Shown here piece by piece: positions 32,712 through 41,990 of a stretch of DNA of 64,000 nucleotides. The position numbers and the translations under genes were made by a program. This stretch comes from Streptomyces sp. ML-6 (GTDB lineage: Bacteria > Actinomycetota > Actinomycetes > Streptomycetales > Streptomycetaceae), in assembly GCF_030116705.1 (NCBI RefSeq), contig NZ_JAOTIK010000001.1:3429001-3493000 (forward strand), written 5' to 3'. Position 1 is the stretch's first letter. Every line of letters begins with the position of its first letter. The notes under the pieces were generated by a model. The model worked only from the letters and a program-made list of their open reading frames with translations, searched no databases and was not told the DNA's origin.

Positions 32712-33106
32712 CCGAACCGAGCGTGACCCTGTTCAGCGATGGCCTGCTGTCCAAGTGGGGCTTCAACGACGGCGACACCCCCGAGCAGTGGCTCGACTGG
32801 TGCGAGACACAGGGCATCGACCACACCGTGCTCGACTTCCCATGGGCCGCGCTGGTCCGCCAGCACCTCGTACCCGTCATCGAGCAGGACGTGGCCGTGG
32901 TCGACATCGAGACGATCCATAACCCGATCAGGGCAGAGACCGTGAACGGGACCGACGTGACCGAAGCATGGGCCGGTCGAGCCCCCGCACCGGCCCTCAC
33001 CCCCGAACACGTCGAAGTTCCCATGACCGAGGTACTACGCGTGGCGCTCGCCGCGGCCGGGCTCACCGAGCCCCCACGGTTCACACCGCCGTTGCCACTG
33101 ACCTGA
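32708..33106 (+). CDS. Phage protein of unknown function
   Basis: A 132-aa acidic protein from ATG 32708 (ATGA overlap). It contains GFNDGDTPEQWLDWCETQGI and a Pro-rich C-terminus. No family recognised. It sits between DUF6221 and a P-loop kinase-like gene. Confidence 0.5.
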   Translation: MTEPSVTLFSDGLLSKWGFNDGDTPEQWLDWCETQGIDHTVLDFPWAALVRQHLVPVIEQDVAVVDIETIHNPIRAETVNGTDVTEAWAGRAPAPALTPEHVEVPMTEVLRVALAAAGLTEPPRFTPPLPLT

Positions 33107-33121
33107 ACCGGGGGTGACGCC

Positions 33122-33565
33122 GTGCTGTACGTCGTCACCGGCCCGCCGGCCGCAGGCAAGACCTCGTGGATCACCGCCCGCGCCCGCGCCACGGACATCG
33201 TCATCGACCTGGACCGCATCACGCAGGCCCTCACCGGCCCCGGCGCCCCCGCGTGGAACCAGGACACCATCGCCGTCAAGGTTGCCCACCGCGCCCGGTA
33301 CGCCGCCATCGACGAAGCGCTCAAGCACCTCGACCAGGTCGACGTCTACCTGATCCACACCATGCCGAGCCGCAAGTGGCTTGCCCGCTACCAGCGCCAC
33401 CACGCCAAGATCATTGCGGTGGACCCCGGACGGGACATCGTCATGCAGCGCGTCCGGGACATGCGGTCACCCGGACTCCTCGCCGTCGCATCCCGCTGGT
33501 ACAGCCAGCAGGCCAAGCAGCGCATCGGCACACCAGCCGGCCGCCAGGCATCCCGCAACTGGTAG
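33122..33565 (+). CDS. P-loop kinase-like protein
   Basis: A 147-aa protein from GTG 33122. GPPAAGKTS (7-15) is a Walker A, and IDLDRITQAL is the Asp-containing strand expected of nucleoside or polynucleotide kinases. The C-terminal half contains the basic helix SRKWLARYQRHHAKII and a lid-like DIVMQRVRDMRSPG. Small P-loop proteins of this size in actinophages are often annotated AAA or nucleotide kinase; the substrate is not identifiable. Confidence 0.65.
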   Translation: MLYVVTGPPAAGKTSWITARARATDIVIDLDRITQALTGPGAPAWNQDTIAVKVAHRARYAAIDEALKHLDQVDVYLIHTMPSRKWLARYQRHHAKIIAVDPGRDIVMQRVRDMRSPGLLAVASRWYSQQAKQRIGTPAGRQASRNW

Positions 33566-33889
33566 CCACCCCCGGGCAGGCAGGGCAGCTCCACCGCACC
33601 CCACCCCCGGGCAGGGCCGGCCACCACCCGGCCACGGCCGCGCCACCCCGCGATCACCCTTCACCGATCGTCACAGCGAAGCTTCGGCCCGCGCCGGAAC
33701 CGACCGGACCGCCCAGGGGAGGGGGGCCCGACCCCATCGTGAAATCCGGGAGGCGGGCGACCCAAAAGCCCTTGTCGCCCGTTTTTTTGCGTGGCCGATT
33801 TTAAAGACGATCTTGACCCGATCTCTCGAATCGACCCCAAGATCATCACTACTCACAGTGACATAACGCAGAGTGACGGGGGTGAGGTG
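33566..33889. other. Pre-terminase noncoding region (possible cos site)
   Basis: The 324 bases before the small terminase contain a 15-bp direct repeat CCACCCCCGGGCAGG (33566, 33601), a G-rich run near 33716-33728 and an intrinsic terminator. This is the usual position of cos or pac in HK97-type phages, but I cannot identify overhang ends from an integrated sequence. Confidence 0.45.
33754..33788 (+). terminator. Rho-independent terminator before the late genes
   Basis: CGGGCGAC / GTCGCCCG stem with a 12-nt loop followed by seven T residues, the only classical T-tract terminator in the prophage. It ends early transcription just upstream of the packaging genes. Confidence 0.85.
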
Positions 33890-34147
33890 ATGATCGCTGA
33901 CGACGTGCGCGCCGAGCTTGACAAACTCGGCGTGACCAGTGTTTCCCCGGGCCTCGCGGCTGTTGCGCTCAAGCTGGCCGCTGCTCTCGACGCCATCGGC
34001 GACGGTGACTCTCCGACATCACAAGCGGTCGTCGCCGACAAGCTCGCCGGAGTCCTCACGAAGCTGCGGGCGCTCGCGCCGCCGGAGACGAAGGGGGACG
34101 CGCTCGATGACCTCGCTGCTCGACGGGCCGCCCGCCGCGGCGCCTGA
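33890..34147 (+). CDS. terS: Terminase small subunit
   Basis: An 85-aa protein from ATG 33890, preceded by GGGGGTGAGGTG; GTG 33791 is a longer alternative. Helical (DDVRAELDKLGVTSVSPGLA; AVALKLAAALDAIGDGD) and located directly before the large terminase, which it overlaps by about 40 bp. Identification is mainly positional, supported by the general size and helical content of actinophage small terminases that recognise cos/pac. Confidence 0.65.
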   Translation: MIADDVRAELDKLGVTSVSPGLAAVALKLAAALDAIGDGDSPTSQAVVADKLAGVLTKLRALAPPETKGDALDDLAARRAARRGA

Positions 34148-35678
34148 CTCCCCGCTCCTCGGCTCGCAGCTTCCCCGGATCACGACCGTGCCGCCGACGC
34201 GGGTCTCATCTGCCGGTCAGGAAGCGGTCGAGCTGGCCGCACTTGCAGGGCTGGAGCTGGACCCGTGGCAGCAACACGTGCTCGACATGGGGCTGTCAGA
34301 GCGGGACGACGGCCGATGGGCCGCGTTCGAGGTCGCGGTGAACGTGCCGAGGCAGAACGGGAAGGGCGGGATCATCGAGGCCCGCCAGCTGGCCGGCCTG
34401 TTCCTCCTCGGCGAGAAATTGATCTTGCATTCGGCGCACGAGTTCAAGACGAGCATCGTCGCGTTCCGCCGGATCGAACAGCTCATCATGGGGTGCCCTG
34501 ACCTGCGGAAACGCGTACTGCGGGTGCGGCGCACGACCGGTGAAGAAGCGATCGAGCTGGTCACCGGGCAGATTCTCCGCTTCCTGGCCCGGTCCGGCGG
34601 CAGTGGCCGTGGCTTCACCGGCGACTGCAACATCCTGGATGAGGCGATGATTCTCGGCGACGACGCCATGGGCGCGCTCATGCCTACCATGAGTGCCGTC
34701 CCGAACCCGCAGCTCTGGTACCTCGGGAGCGCGGGCATCGGGGCACCGTCGATGCAGCTCGGCCGTCTGCGGGCCCGCGCCATGGCCGCTGTGGAGTCCG
34801 GGGAACCTGACCCGTCGCTGGCCTACTTCGAGTGGTCCGTCGACCCGCACCGGGACGAATGCGGCCCCGGCTGCACCGAGCACGCCAGCGCCGACGACCC
34901 CCGTGCGTGGGCCGTCGCGAACCCGGCGCTCGGTATCCGGATCTCTGCGGAGCACGTGCGGAACGAGCAGCTGTCGATGGGCAGCGGCGGCATCTTCGAG
35001 CGTGAACGGCTCGGCGTCGGAACGTACCCGAGCGACGGCGCCGACACGTGGCAGGTCATCGCCGAGGACGCCTGGCGGGCCCTGACCGATGGCGACAGCA
35101 GCATGTCGGACCCGGTCGTGTTCGCCATCGATGTCACCCCGGAGCGGTCGCACGCCAGCATCTGCGCGGCCGGGTACAACGGCCAGGCCGTGCACGTGGA
35201 GGTCATCGACAACCGCCCCGGCACCGGCTGGGTGGCGGGGCGGGCTCGGGAGTTGACGGAGAAGTGGGGTCCCCGGTGCTGGGTGGTGGACGCGGGCAGT
35301 CCGGCCGGGTCGCTCCTGGACGACCTGAAAAGGGCCCTGCGGCCCGAGCAGGACGACGAGGAGTCCTGGGGCGACGGGGACGATGTGGCGCTCCTGGCGC
35401 CGGTGGTGACGCCGAAGGTCCGGGAGATCGCGCAGGCCACGGGCCAGCTCTACGACGCCGTGGTGGCGGGGCAGCTGGTGCACCTGGACCAGGCGCCGTT
35501 GGCGACTGCGCTGGCGGGGGCGAGGAAACGCGACCTCGGCGAGGCATGGGCGTGGTCGCGCCGCACCGTCGGCGTCGACATCAGCCCGCTCGTCGCGGTG
35601 ACGCTCGCCCGCTGGGGCCTGAACGCCGAGATCGAGGAACCAGAAGAGGAGGTTGAGCCGTGGGCCGACTTCGGCTGA
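34107..35678 (+). CDS. terL: Terminase large subunit
   Basis: A 523-aa protein from ATG 34107 with AAGGGGGACG upstream. The ATPase has Walker A-like NVPRQNGKGG (79-88), Walker B CNILDEAM (174-181) and a PNPQLWYLGSAGIG coupling segment. The C-terminal nuclease domain begins with VFAIDVTPERSHASI, giving the first metal Asp, and CWVVDAGSP the second. It is a typical HK97/TerL_ATPase plus nuclease protein that drives DNA into proheads and cuts concatemers. Confidence 0.95.
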   Translation: MTSLLDGPPAAAPDSPLLGSQLPRITTVPPTRVSSAGQEAVELAALAGLELDPWQQHVLDMGLSERDDGRWAAFEVAVNVPRQNGKGGIIEARQLAGLFLLGEKLILHSAHEFKTSIVAFRRIEQLIMGCPDLRKRVLRVRRTTGEEAIELVTGQILRFLARSGGSGRGFTGDCNILDEAMILGDDAMGALMPTMSAVPNPQLWYLGSAGIGAPSMQLGRLRARAMAAVESGEPDPSLAYFEWSVDPHRDECGPGCTEHASADDPRAWAVANPALGIRISAEHVRNEQLSMGSGGIFERERLGVGTYPSDGADTWQVIAEDAWRALTDGDSSMSDPVVFAIDVTPERSHASICAAGYNGQAVHVEVIDNRPGTGWVAGRARELTEKWGPRCWVVDAGSPAGSLLDDLKRALRPEQDDEESWGDGDDVALLAPVVTPKVREIAQATGQLYDAVVAGQLVHLDQAPLATALAGARKRDLGEAWAWSRRTVGVDISPLVAVTLARWGLNAEIEEPEEEVEPWADFG

Positions 35679-35851
35679 CGCGCGCCGCTCTCGCCCGTAC
35701 GGGCGTTGTGACGGGCGGCGGGGCGTTCACCGCAGGAATCGGGCTCGGCGTCGGCCCCGCTGCCGCGCTCATGACGGCCGGCGTGCTGCTGGTGGCGTAC
35801 TGCCTGGTCCTGATGGACGTGGGCGGCCCCGGTGATGGAGGTGGCCCGTGA
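35660..35851 (+). CDS. Small membrane protein between terminase and portal
   Basis: A 63-aa protein from GTG 35660 with AGAGGAGG upstream, overlapping the terminase end and the portal start. One or two hydrophobic segments (GVVTGGGAFTAGIGLGVGPA; ALMTAGVLLVAYCLVLM). Tiny membrane genes in this slot recur in actinophages; function unknown. Confidence 0.6.
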   Translation: MGRLRLTRAALARTGVVTGGGAFTAGIGLGVGPAAALMTAGVLLVAYCLVLMDVGGPGDGGGP

Positions 35852-37197
35852 CGAGCCTGTGGCAGTCCCGCCGCCGTACGCCGGCGGAACGGGCGATCAG
35901 CACCGTGGACGACTACGCGACGGCGCTCCAGCAGTCGTTGGGGTACGGCGGGTGGTCGGCGCTGGGGATCACGCAGACGCAGCCCGGACAGGTCGCCGAG
36001 CGGGCCCCCGGGGACCTACCCGGGTACGCGCAGCTGTTCGCGACGAACCCTGTGGTGTGGGCGTGCATGGTCGCGCGCCAGATGGTGTTCTCCGCGCCGC
36101 GGTTCATCTGGCAGCGCCTCAACAACGGCGTCCCGTCGGCGATGTTCGGGAACACGGACCTGCGGGTGCTGGAAGAGCCGTGGGCGGGCGGGACGACGCA
36201 GGATCTGCTCTCGCGCGTCATTCAGGACGCCGACCTGACCGGCAACTCGTACTGGACGCGGGCCGGTGACGAACTGGTGCGGCTGCGGCCCGACTGGGTG
36301 TCCATCGTGCTGGAACGTCGCGAGTACCGCGGCGGGAACCTCGGCTGGCGGAAGGTCGGGTTCGTCTACCAGGAGCCCGGCGAGGAGCCGGTGCCGCTCC
36401 TCACGGACGAGGTGGTGCACTTCGCTCCGGTCCCGGACCCGCTCGCCACGTACCGGGGCATGTCGTGGCTGACTCCGGTCATCCGGGAGACGCAGAACGA
36501 CAACCTGATGGCCTCGCACAAGCGGCGGTTCATGGAGAACGCGGCCACGCCGAACATGGTCGTGAAGCTGGCCCGCGAGGTCAGCCCCGACGCATTCGCC
36601 AAGTTCAAGGCCAAGATGGAGGCCAACCACCGCGGCGTCGAGAACGCGTACAAGACGCTCTACTTGGGCGGCGGCGCAGACGTCACGGTTGTCGGCGCCG
36701 ATTTCCAGCAGCTCGATTTCAGCTCTGTGCAGGGTGCGGGCGAGACCCGGATTGCTGCGGCGGCCGGCGTGCCGCCGATCATCGTCGGCCTGTCGGAGGG
36801 CCTGAAAGCGGCCACCTACTCGAACTACGGCCAAGCCCGCCGCCGATTCGCGGACGGCACGATTCACCCGCTGTGGCAGAACGCGGCCGGGTCCTTCGGC
36901 CACCTGGTCCGGCCGCCCGGCGGCGGCATGTCCGGGGCCGTGCGGCTCTGGTACGACGCCCGCGACGTGCCATTCCTCCGCGAGGACGCCCGGGACGCCG
37001 CCGAGATCCAGGGCGTGCAGTCCCGCACGATCCGAACCCTGGTCGACGCCGGGTACACCCCGGAGTCCGTCATGGCCGCCGTGACCGCCAGCGACTGGTC
37101 CCTGCTGGTGCACACCGGTCTGTTCTCCGTCCAGCTCCAACGCCCCGGCGAGGCGGCCGGGAGCGCGCTCCCAGTTCCTACCGAGGAGGGTTCCTGA
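35848..37197 (+). CDS. Portal protein (HK97 family)
   Basis: A 449-aa protein from GTG 35848. Features of HK97 portals are present: early VWACMVARQMVFSAPRFIWQ, the GNSYWTR segment, and the C-terminal SVQGAGETRIAAAAGVPPII with GLSEGLKAATYSNYGQARRR. The portal forms the dodecameric DNA channel at the capsid vertex. It overlaps the protease gene by TGATG. Confidence 0.93.
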   Translation: MTSLWQSRRRTPAERAISTVDDYATALQQSLGYGGWSALGITQTQPGQVAERAPGDLPGYAQLFATNPVVWACMVARQMVFSAPRFIWQRLNNGVPSAMFGNTDLRVLEEPWAGGTTQDLLSRVIQDADLTGNSYWTRAGDELVRLRPDWVSIVLERREYRGGNLGWRKVGFVYQEPGEEPVPLLTDEVVHFAPVPDPLATYRGMSWLTPVIRETQNDNLMASHKRRFMENAATPNMVVKLAREVSPDAFAKFKAKMEANHRGVENAYKTLYLGGGADVTVVGADFQQLDFSSVQGAGETRIAAAAGVPPIIVGLSEGLKAATYSNYGQARRRFADGTIHPLWQNAAGSFGHLVRPPGGGMSGAVRLWYDARDVPFLREDARDAAEIQGVQSRTIRTLVDAGYTPESVMAAVTASDWSLLVHTGLFSVQLQRPGEAAGSALPVPTEEGS

Positions 37198-38210
37198 TGC
37201 CCACCATGACCGCTGTGGCGCGGGACCTGGAGCGGTCCGCGTCCTTCACCCTGGCCCGAGCCGAGGACGACACCGGCGAGGCCGACGGCCGCACCCTGTC
37301 CGGGTACGCCGCCACCTTCGGCGAGGCCACCGAAATCAACTCGTGGGAAGGCAACTTCTTCGAGAGCATCCGCAAGGGCGCGTTCCGCAAGACGATCCGC
37401 GAGCACACCCCGGTCATGCAGTTCGATCACGGGCGACATCCGTTGATCGGCAGCATCCCGATCGGCTCCATCGTCGAGCTGCGGGAGGATGACCAGGGTC
37501 TGTTCATCAAGGGCCGTATCACGGACAACTGGCTGATGCAGCCGATCCGCGACGCGATCGCCGAGCAGACCGTGAACGGCATGTCCTTCCGGTTCGAGGT
37601 CGTCCGCGAGGAGTGGCGCGACGCCGCCGGGAAGCTCCTCAAGCCCGAGGAGGTCCCGGAACTGCTATGGATGCCGGGCGACCGCGGCCCGCTCCAGCGG
37701 GAACTGATCGAGGTCCGCATGCGGGAACTCGGGCCGGTCGTCTTCCCGGCGTACGGCGGCACCAGCGTGTCCGTCCGGGCCCGGGACATGGCGGACGGCC
37801 TGACCCGCGACGGCGAGATGACCCGCCGCATCCGCGCTTCCCTCGCCCGCGACGCGGCCACCACCGCGCAGGTACCCACCGACCCGGAGCTGCGCCGCGA
37901 AGTCGCTGCCGCGCTCCTCTACCCCGGCCGCCCCGCGGCCCCCGACCCCACCGACCAGGGCCCGGCCGCCGTGCGCGGCCTGGCCCCGTCCGCGCCGCCC
38001 GTCCCCGGGCACCCGGACGTCGAGCGCACCAGCGGCGCGCCGGCCACCGACGGCCACCCGCCGATTCCCAGCAGCACCGACGCGCCGCCCGCCGATGGGC
38101 ACCCGTCACCCTCCCCGCGCACAGAACGCATGCGCCCGCAGCTCGCCGAGATCGGCGCGCTGATGGACGGCGTACTGGCGTCCATCGACACCACGAAGGA
38201 GACCCGCTGA
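37197..38210 (+). CDS. Prohead protease (HK97 family, with long C-terminal extension)
   Basis: A 337-aa protein from ATG 37197. Residues about 30-200 are the U35 serine protease domain: LSGYAATFGEATEI, catalytic His78 in FDHGR and Ser130 in NGMSFRFE. The C-terminal 130 residues are Pro/Ala-rich and may serve as scaffold before being cleaved. The protease matures the capsid by removing delta domains. It directly precedes the major capsid gene, overlapping it by one base. Confidence 0.92.
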   Translation: MPTMTAVARDLERSASFTLARAEDDTGEADGRTLSGYAATFGEATEINSWEGNFFESIRKGAFRKTIREHTPVMQFDHGRHPLIGSIPIGSIVELREDDQGLFIKGRITDNWLMQPIRDAIAEQTVNGMSFRFEVVREEWRDAAGKLLKPEEVPELLWMPGDRGPLQRELIEVRMRELGPVVFPAYGGTSVSVRARDMADGLTRDGEMTRRIRASLARDAATTAQVPTDPELRREVAAALLYPGRPAAPDPTDQGPAAVRGLAPSAPPVPGHPDVERTSGAPATDGHPPIPSSTDAPPADGHPSPSPRTERMRPQLAEIGALMDGVLASIDTTKETR

Positions 38211-39709
38211 TGCCCAAGGCACTTCAGCTCTCGCACGGCCAGGCGGTCATCCGCCTGCGCGACATCCGCGCCCAGCTCGAAGACCTGGAGAAGCGCGACA
38301 CTCTCACGTCTGATGACGAGCAGACGTTCGACGAGCTCACCCGCGAGTTCGCCGAGGTCGACGACCACCGCCGCCAGCTGGAGCGCCGTTCCGCGCTGGA
38401 GCGGGTGCGGTCGGCGACGCAGGCCACCGAGCGGCGCCCGGCCGCGCTTTCCGTCGAGCGGGGCACCCCGTCCGGCTCGGGCAGCGCCTACGACCTGGAC
38501 CCGATCCTGAACCCCGACAGCGTGGAGGACCGGCGGTTCCGTAACCCGTGGGACCTCGGCGAGATGCGGACGTACGACCGCTCTCCCGAGCAGGTCGGCC
38601 AGGAGCTGCGGGCCCGCGCGCTGTGTGCCATCGAGAAGATGGCCGGCACGAACGACCGCATCCGGTCGGCCGCGACGGACATCATCGAGCGGTGGGACGA
38701 CAAGCGCGGTTCGATCGCTCGGCAGGCCCTGGCGACGTCCTCGCCGGAGTACATGCGCGCCTGGTCCAAGCTGGCGTCCGGCCGATCGCACATGGTGAGC
38801 CCGGAGGAGCAGCGGGCCCTGGAGCGGGCGATGTCCCTCACGGACAACCAGGGCGGCTACCTGGTGCCGTTCCAGCTCGACCCGACCGTCATCATCACGT
38901 CGGACGGCTCCCGGAACCAGATCCGCCAGGCTGCCCGGCAGGTGGTCGCCACCGGCGATGTGTGGCACGGCGTTTCCGCCGGTTCCGTTCAGTGGCGGTG
39001 GGCCGCAGAGGGCACCGAGGCCGGGGACAACGCCCCGGAGTTCGGGCAGCCGAGCGTTCCGGTCCACAAGGCGGACGGGTTCGTGCCGATCAGCATCGAG
39101 GCGATGGACGACGCCGAGAACGTGACGACCGAGGTCGGCCGGCTCCTGGCGTTCGGTAAGGACTCGCTGGAGGCCGCCGCGTTCATCAACGGCACGGGCA
39201 CCGGTCAGCCCACCGGCATCGTGACCGCGCTGGCTGGTACCGCCGCCGAGATGGGCCCGGCGACGGCGGAGACGTTCGGCGCCGCGGACATCTACGCGAT
39301 GGACGGGGCGCTGCCCGCCCGCCACCGTGCCGGGGCGTCGTGGCTGGCGAACCGCAGCATCTACAACCTGGTCCGGCAGTTCGACACGCAGGGCGGTGCG
39401 GACCTGTGGGAGCGGATCGGCGCGGACGTGCCGCCGCAGCTGCTCGGCCGTCCGGCGCTGGAGGCCGAGGCCATGGCGGCCGGGTTCGACCCGGCCGCCG
39501 CCGGTGACAACCGCATCGCAATCTACGGCGACTTCCAGAACTACGTGATCGCGGACCGGATCGGCATGTCGATCGAGTTCCTGCCGCACCTGGTCGGCGC
39601 GAACCGGCGCCCGACCGGTCAGCGCGGCTGGTACGCCTGGTACCGCGTCGGAGCCGACAGCGTTCTCGACGGTGCGTTCCGGATGCTCAACGTCGCGACC
39701 ACGGTCTGA
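38210..39709 (+). CDS. Major capsid protein (HK97 fold)
   Basis: A 499-aa protein from ATG 38210. The N-terminal 90 residues form a charged coiled coil, the delta-domain scaffold removed by the prohead protease. The mature part includes GGYLVPFQLDPTVI, VPISIEAMDDAEN, the AAFINGTGTGQPTGIV glycine-rich loop and a C-terminal IYGDFQNYVIADRIGMSIEF, all characteristic of HK97 capsids. Followed by a hairpin that may set capsid stoichiometry. Confidence 0.95.
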   Translation: MPKALQLSHGQAVIRLRDIRAQLEDLEKRDTLTSDDEQTFDELTREFAEVDDHRRQLERRSALERVRSATQATERRPAALSVERGTPSGSGSAYDLDPILNPDSVEDRRFRNPWDLGEMRTYDRSPEQVGQELRARALCAIEKMAGTNDRIRSAATDIIERWDDKRGSIARQALATSSPEYMRAWSKLASGRSHMVSPEEQRALERAMSLTDNQGGYLVPFQLDPTVIITSDGSRNQIRQAARQVVATGDVWHGVSAGSVQWRWAAEGTEAGDNAPEFGQPSVPVHKADGFVPISIEAMDDAENVTTEVGRLLAFGKDSLEAAAFINGTGTGQPTGIVTALAGTAAEMGPATAETFGAADIYAMDGALPARHRAGASWLANRSIYNLVRQFDTQGGADLWERIGADVPPQLLGRPALEAEAMAAGFDPAAAGDNRIAIYGDFQNYVIADRIGMSIEFLPHLVGANRRPTGQRGWYAWYRVGADSVLDGAFRMLNVATTV

Positions 39710-39728
39710 TCAAGGGCTGTTGCTGCGG

Positions 39729-39758
39729 GCCCCATCCCACGACTCCGGGGTGGGGCCT
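39729..39758 (+). terminator. Hairpin after the capsid gene
   Basis: GGCCCCATCCC paired with GGGGTGGGGCC (one wobble) with an 8-nt loop, flanked by a weaker TGCTGC/GCAGCA outer stem. It probably stabilises capsid mRNA or partly terminates. Confidence 0.55.
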
Positions 39759-39785
39759 GCAGCATGCCCGGAGAGGAGTACACCC

Positions 39786-40043
39786 ATGGCACTTCGGTGC
39801 ACGCGCTCGTTCTCGGCCTACGCCAACGGCGCCCCGCGCGTCGTGCGGGCGGGGCAGCTGGTCGAGGACAACGACCCGATCGTGAAGGGCCGCGAGACCG
39901 CGTTCGAATCCGTGGACGCCCATCTGGCCTCGCGGCGCCCGCAGGTCGAGCAGGCCACGGCCGAGCCCGGCGAGCAGCGCAACCTGACCTTGGTCGACGG
40001 CAAGCCGTCGCGGCGCCCGCGCGGCAGCCGCTCCAGCAAGTAG
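39786..40043 (+). CDS. Small head protein of unknown role
   Basis: An 85-aa basic protein from ATG 39786 with GAGAGGAG upstream. ALRCTRSFSAYANGAPRVVR starts a strand-rich region; the C-terminus is Arg/Ser/Lys-rich. The slot between capsid and connector suggests a decoration or head-completion protein, but no family is recognised. Confidence 0.55.
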   Translation: MALRCTRSFSAYANGAPRVVRAGQLVEDNDPIVKGRETAFESVDAHLASRRPQVEQATAEPGEQRNLTLVDGKPSRRPRGSRSSK

Positions 40044-40053
40044 GGGGCGGGCC

Positions 40054-40866
40054 GTGCCGTACGCGCTCGGCGCCACGGTGCGCCTGACCGGAGAGTGCCG
40101 TGACCCGGGCGGCACCCTCACCACCGCCGTCACCGCGGCCGTGACGGTCACCCTGCCGGACGGTACGACCGCCACCCCGGCCGCCGTCGAGACGGACACC
40201 GGCCGCTACCAGGCCGACTACGTCACCACGGTGCCTGGCCGGCACGCGGTGCGCTGGGTCTTCACCGGCCCGGCCGCTGCGGTGGTCGACGTGCTCGACG
40301 TCCAGGACGAGACCCCGGCCACGATCCTGTCGCTGGCCGACGCCCGGCAGCACCTCAACCTCACCACCGGCCGGGATGACGCCGAGGTCCAGTTCTGGAA
40401 CGCGGCCACCACCCGGGCGGTGGAGTACTACGTAGGGCCCGTGGTCCCCAGGGTGTTCATCGAGCAGCACGACGTACGGGACGCCGCGGCCGTCGTGCTG
40501 CTGCGCACCCCCGTCATCGCCGTGACCGCGGTCGACTCGGTGCCGTCCGGTGCCGCCTACCCGGTCGACGGCCTGGCCGTGGACGAGAGCACCGGGGAGC
40601 TGTTCCGGCTCGACGGCGGGCGGATGGCCGGGCGGCTGCGCATCACCTACCGGGCCGGGCGCACCGCCGTCACGGAGAACATCACCGCCGGGGCCCGGAT
40701 CATCCTCGAACACCTCTGGCTCACCCAACGCGGCAGCCGCGGGGGCCTGGCCGGCGGCGGCCAGGACTACAGCGTCACAGAGCCCATTCCGGGGCTCGGC
40801 TACGCCGTCCCCAACCGGGCGTTGCAGCTGCTGGAGCCGGACCGACTTCCCCCGGGAGTGGCGTAG
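40054..40866 (+). CDS. Head-tail connector protein
   Basis: A 270-aa protein from GTG 40054. Residues about 1-90 form an Ig-like beta domain (GATVRLTGECRDPGGTLTTA). The rest resembles gp6-type adaptors: LSLADARQHLNLTTGRDDAE opening, GRLRITYRAGRTAVTENITA and a C-terminal helix. It should bind under the portal. The N-terminal beta domain is an addition relative to short adaptors. Confidence 0.75.
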   Translation: MPYALGATVRLTGECRDPGGTLTTAVTAAVTVTLPDGTTATPAAVETDTGRYQADYVTTVPGRHAVRWVFTGPAAAVVDVLDVQDETPATILSLADARQHLNLTTGRDDAEVQFWNAATTRAVEYYVGPVVPRVFIEQHDVRDAAAVVLLRTPVIAVTAVDSVPSGAAYPVDGLAVDESTGELFRLDGGRMAGRLRITYRAGRTAVTENITAGARIILEHLWLTQRGSRGGLAGGGQDYSVTEPIPGLGYAVPNRALQLLEPDRLPPGVA

Positions 40867-41319
40867 ATGGGATCACGAGTACCCGAGGTCATCGAGCGCC
40901 TGGTGCAACTTGGCACGGCCGATCAGGGCCTGCTCGACGTGCGGGTGTCCGACGGGCCCGAGGTCACCGGCGACACCGCACCGGACTGGCTGATCGTCGG
41001 GTTCGACGGCGACCCGGGCGGCGACTTTCAGGCGGCGCAGACCGTGGGCGGCTGGGCCGACCTCGGCACCGGCCGCGAGGAGGAGTGGCAGGTCACCGTC
41101 GCGGCAATCGCGCAGCGCGGCGACACCGACGTGCCAGCCGCGCGGCGGCGGGCGTACGAGATCGCCGCCCACGTCGAAACGTGGCTGCGCACCGACCCGG
41201 GCCTCGGACTCCGGTCGGTGGAGGCCGCCATCGTCGCCACACAGCTGATGCAGGACCAGACGACCCAGGGCGCCCAGGCCACGCTGCTGCTGACGGTGGC
41301 CGGCCGCGCCTTCACATAG
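40867..41319 (+). CDS. Tail terminator / neck protein
   Basis: A 150-aa protein from ATG 40867, immediately after the connector. The pattern RVPEVIERLVQLGTADQGLL, the strand EEWQVTVAAIAQRGDTDVPA and C-terminal ATLLLTVAGRAFT resemble tail-terminator proteins that cap the tail tube. Assignment rests on size and position between connector and tail tube. Confidence 0.6.
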   Translation: MGSRVPEVIERLVQLGTADQGLLDVRVSDGPEVTGDTAPDWLIVGFDGDPGGDFQAAQTVGGWADLGTGREEEWQVTVAAIAQRGDTDVPAARRRAYEIAAHVETWLRTDPGLGLRSVEAAIVATQLMQDQTTQGAQATLLLTVAGRAFT

Positions 41320-41334
41320 AGAACGGAGCACGCG

Positions 41335-41499
41335 GTGAGTGTGCGGATGCGACGCGTCGGAGTGGAGCAGGAAATCGAGGTCCCGGAGATCTCGGTAACC
41401 CACTACGAGCGGTCGGGCTGGCAGGTCGTTGACGGCCAGCCCGGCATGACCACGGCCGCGGCAAAGGGCCGTCGGCGTACCGAGAAGGAGCAGGACTGA
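41335..41499 (+). CDS. 54-aa phage protein between tail terminator and tail tube
   Basis: GTG 41335 has ACGGAGC upstream. The peptide has a strand-rich start (MRRVGVEQEIEVPEISVTHY) and a basic C-terminus. Its TGA overlaps the tail-tube ATG. It looks like a short adaptor of the neck or a DNA-binding peptide; unknown. Confidence 0.5.
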   Translation: MSVRMRRVGVEQEIEVPEISVTHYERSGWQVVDGQPGMTTAAAKGRRRTEKEQD

Positions 41500-41990
41500 T
41501 GGCGACTCCGATCAACCCGTCGACGAGGTACTACCGCCGCGGCATCACCCGGGTTCTGTGGGTGCCGACGATCGCGAACAAGGCGGCCCCGACGCGGGCC
41601 GAGCTGGACGCGGGTACGGCGCTGGAGGGCGAGACCGGGGCAATGGCGGGGTGGCAGACCACCTCAGAGACGGTCCCGACCCCGGTGCTCGGTAGCCGGT
41701 TCACCGCAGTGGTGGGCGGCGCGATCACCGCCGCCGACTCCAGCCTCACGTTCTGGGCGTCGAAGGACGGCGACGACGTGCGGTCGCTCCTGGTCCGCGA
41801 GTCGGCCGGGTTCGTCGTGTGGATGGACGAGGGCGACGTGCCCACTCAGACCATGGACGTCTACCCGGTGACGATCACCTCGCAGGCCAAGGTGAGGGAA
41901 CTCGACCAGGCCGCGCAGATCATGGTGCAGGTCGCGATCACGTCCGAGCCTGCGGAGAACGTCACGATCCCGGCCGCGGCCGGCGGCTGA
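41499..41990 (+). CDS. Major tail (tube) protein
   Basis: A 163-aa protein from ATG 41499. TPINPSTRYYRRGITRVLWV opens a beta-rich fold with FVVWMDEGDVPTQTMDVYPV and ends in AAAGG. Size, composition and position before the chaperone and tape measure identify the tube subunit. Overlaps the next gene. Confidence 0.8.
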   Translation: MATPINPSTRYYRRGITRVLWVPTIANKAAPTRAELDAGTALEGETGAMAGWQTTSETVPTPVLGSRFTAVVGGAITAADSSLTFWASKDGDDVRSLLVRESAGFVVWMDEGDVPTQTMDVYPVTITSQAKVRELDQAAQIMVQVAITSEPAENVTIPAAAGG

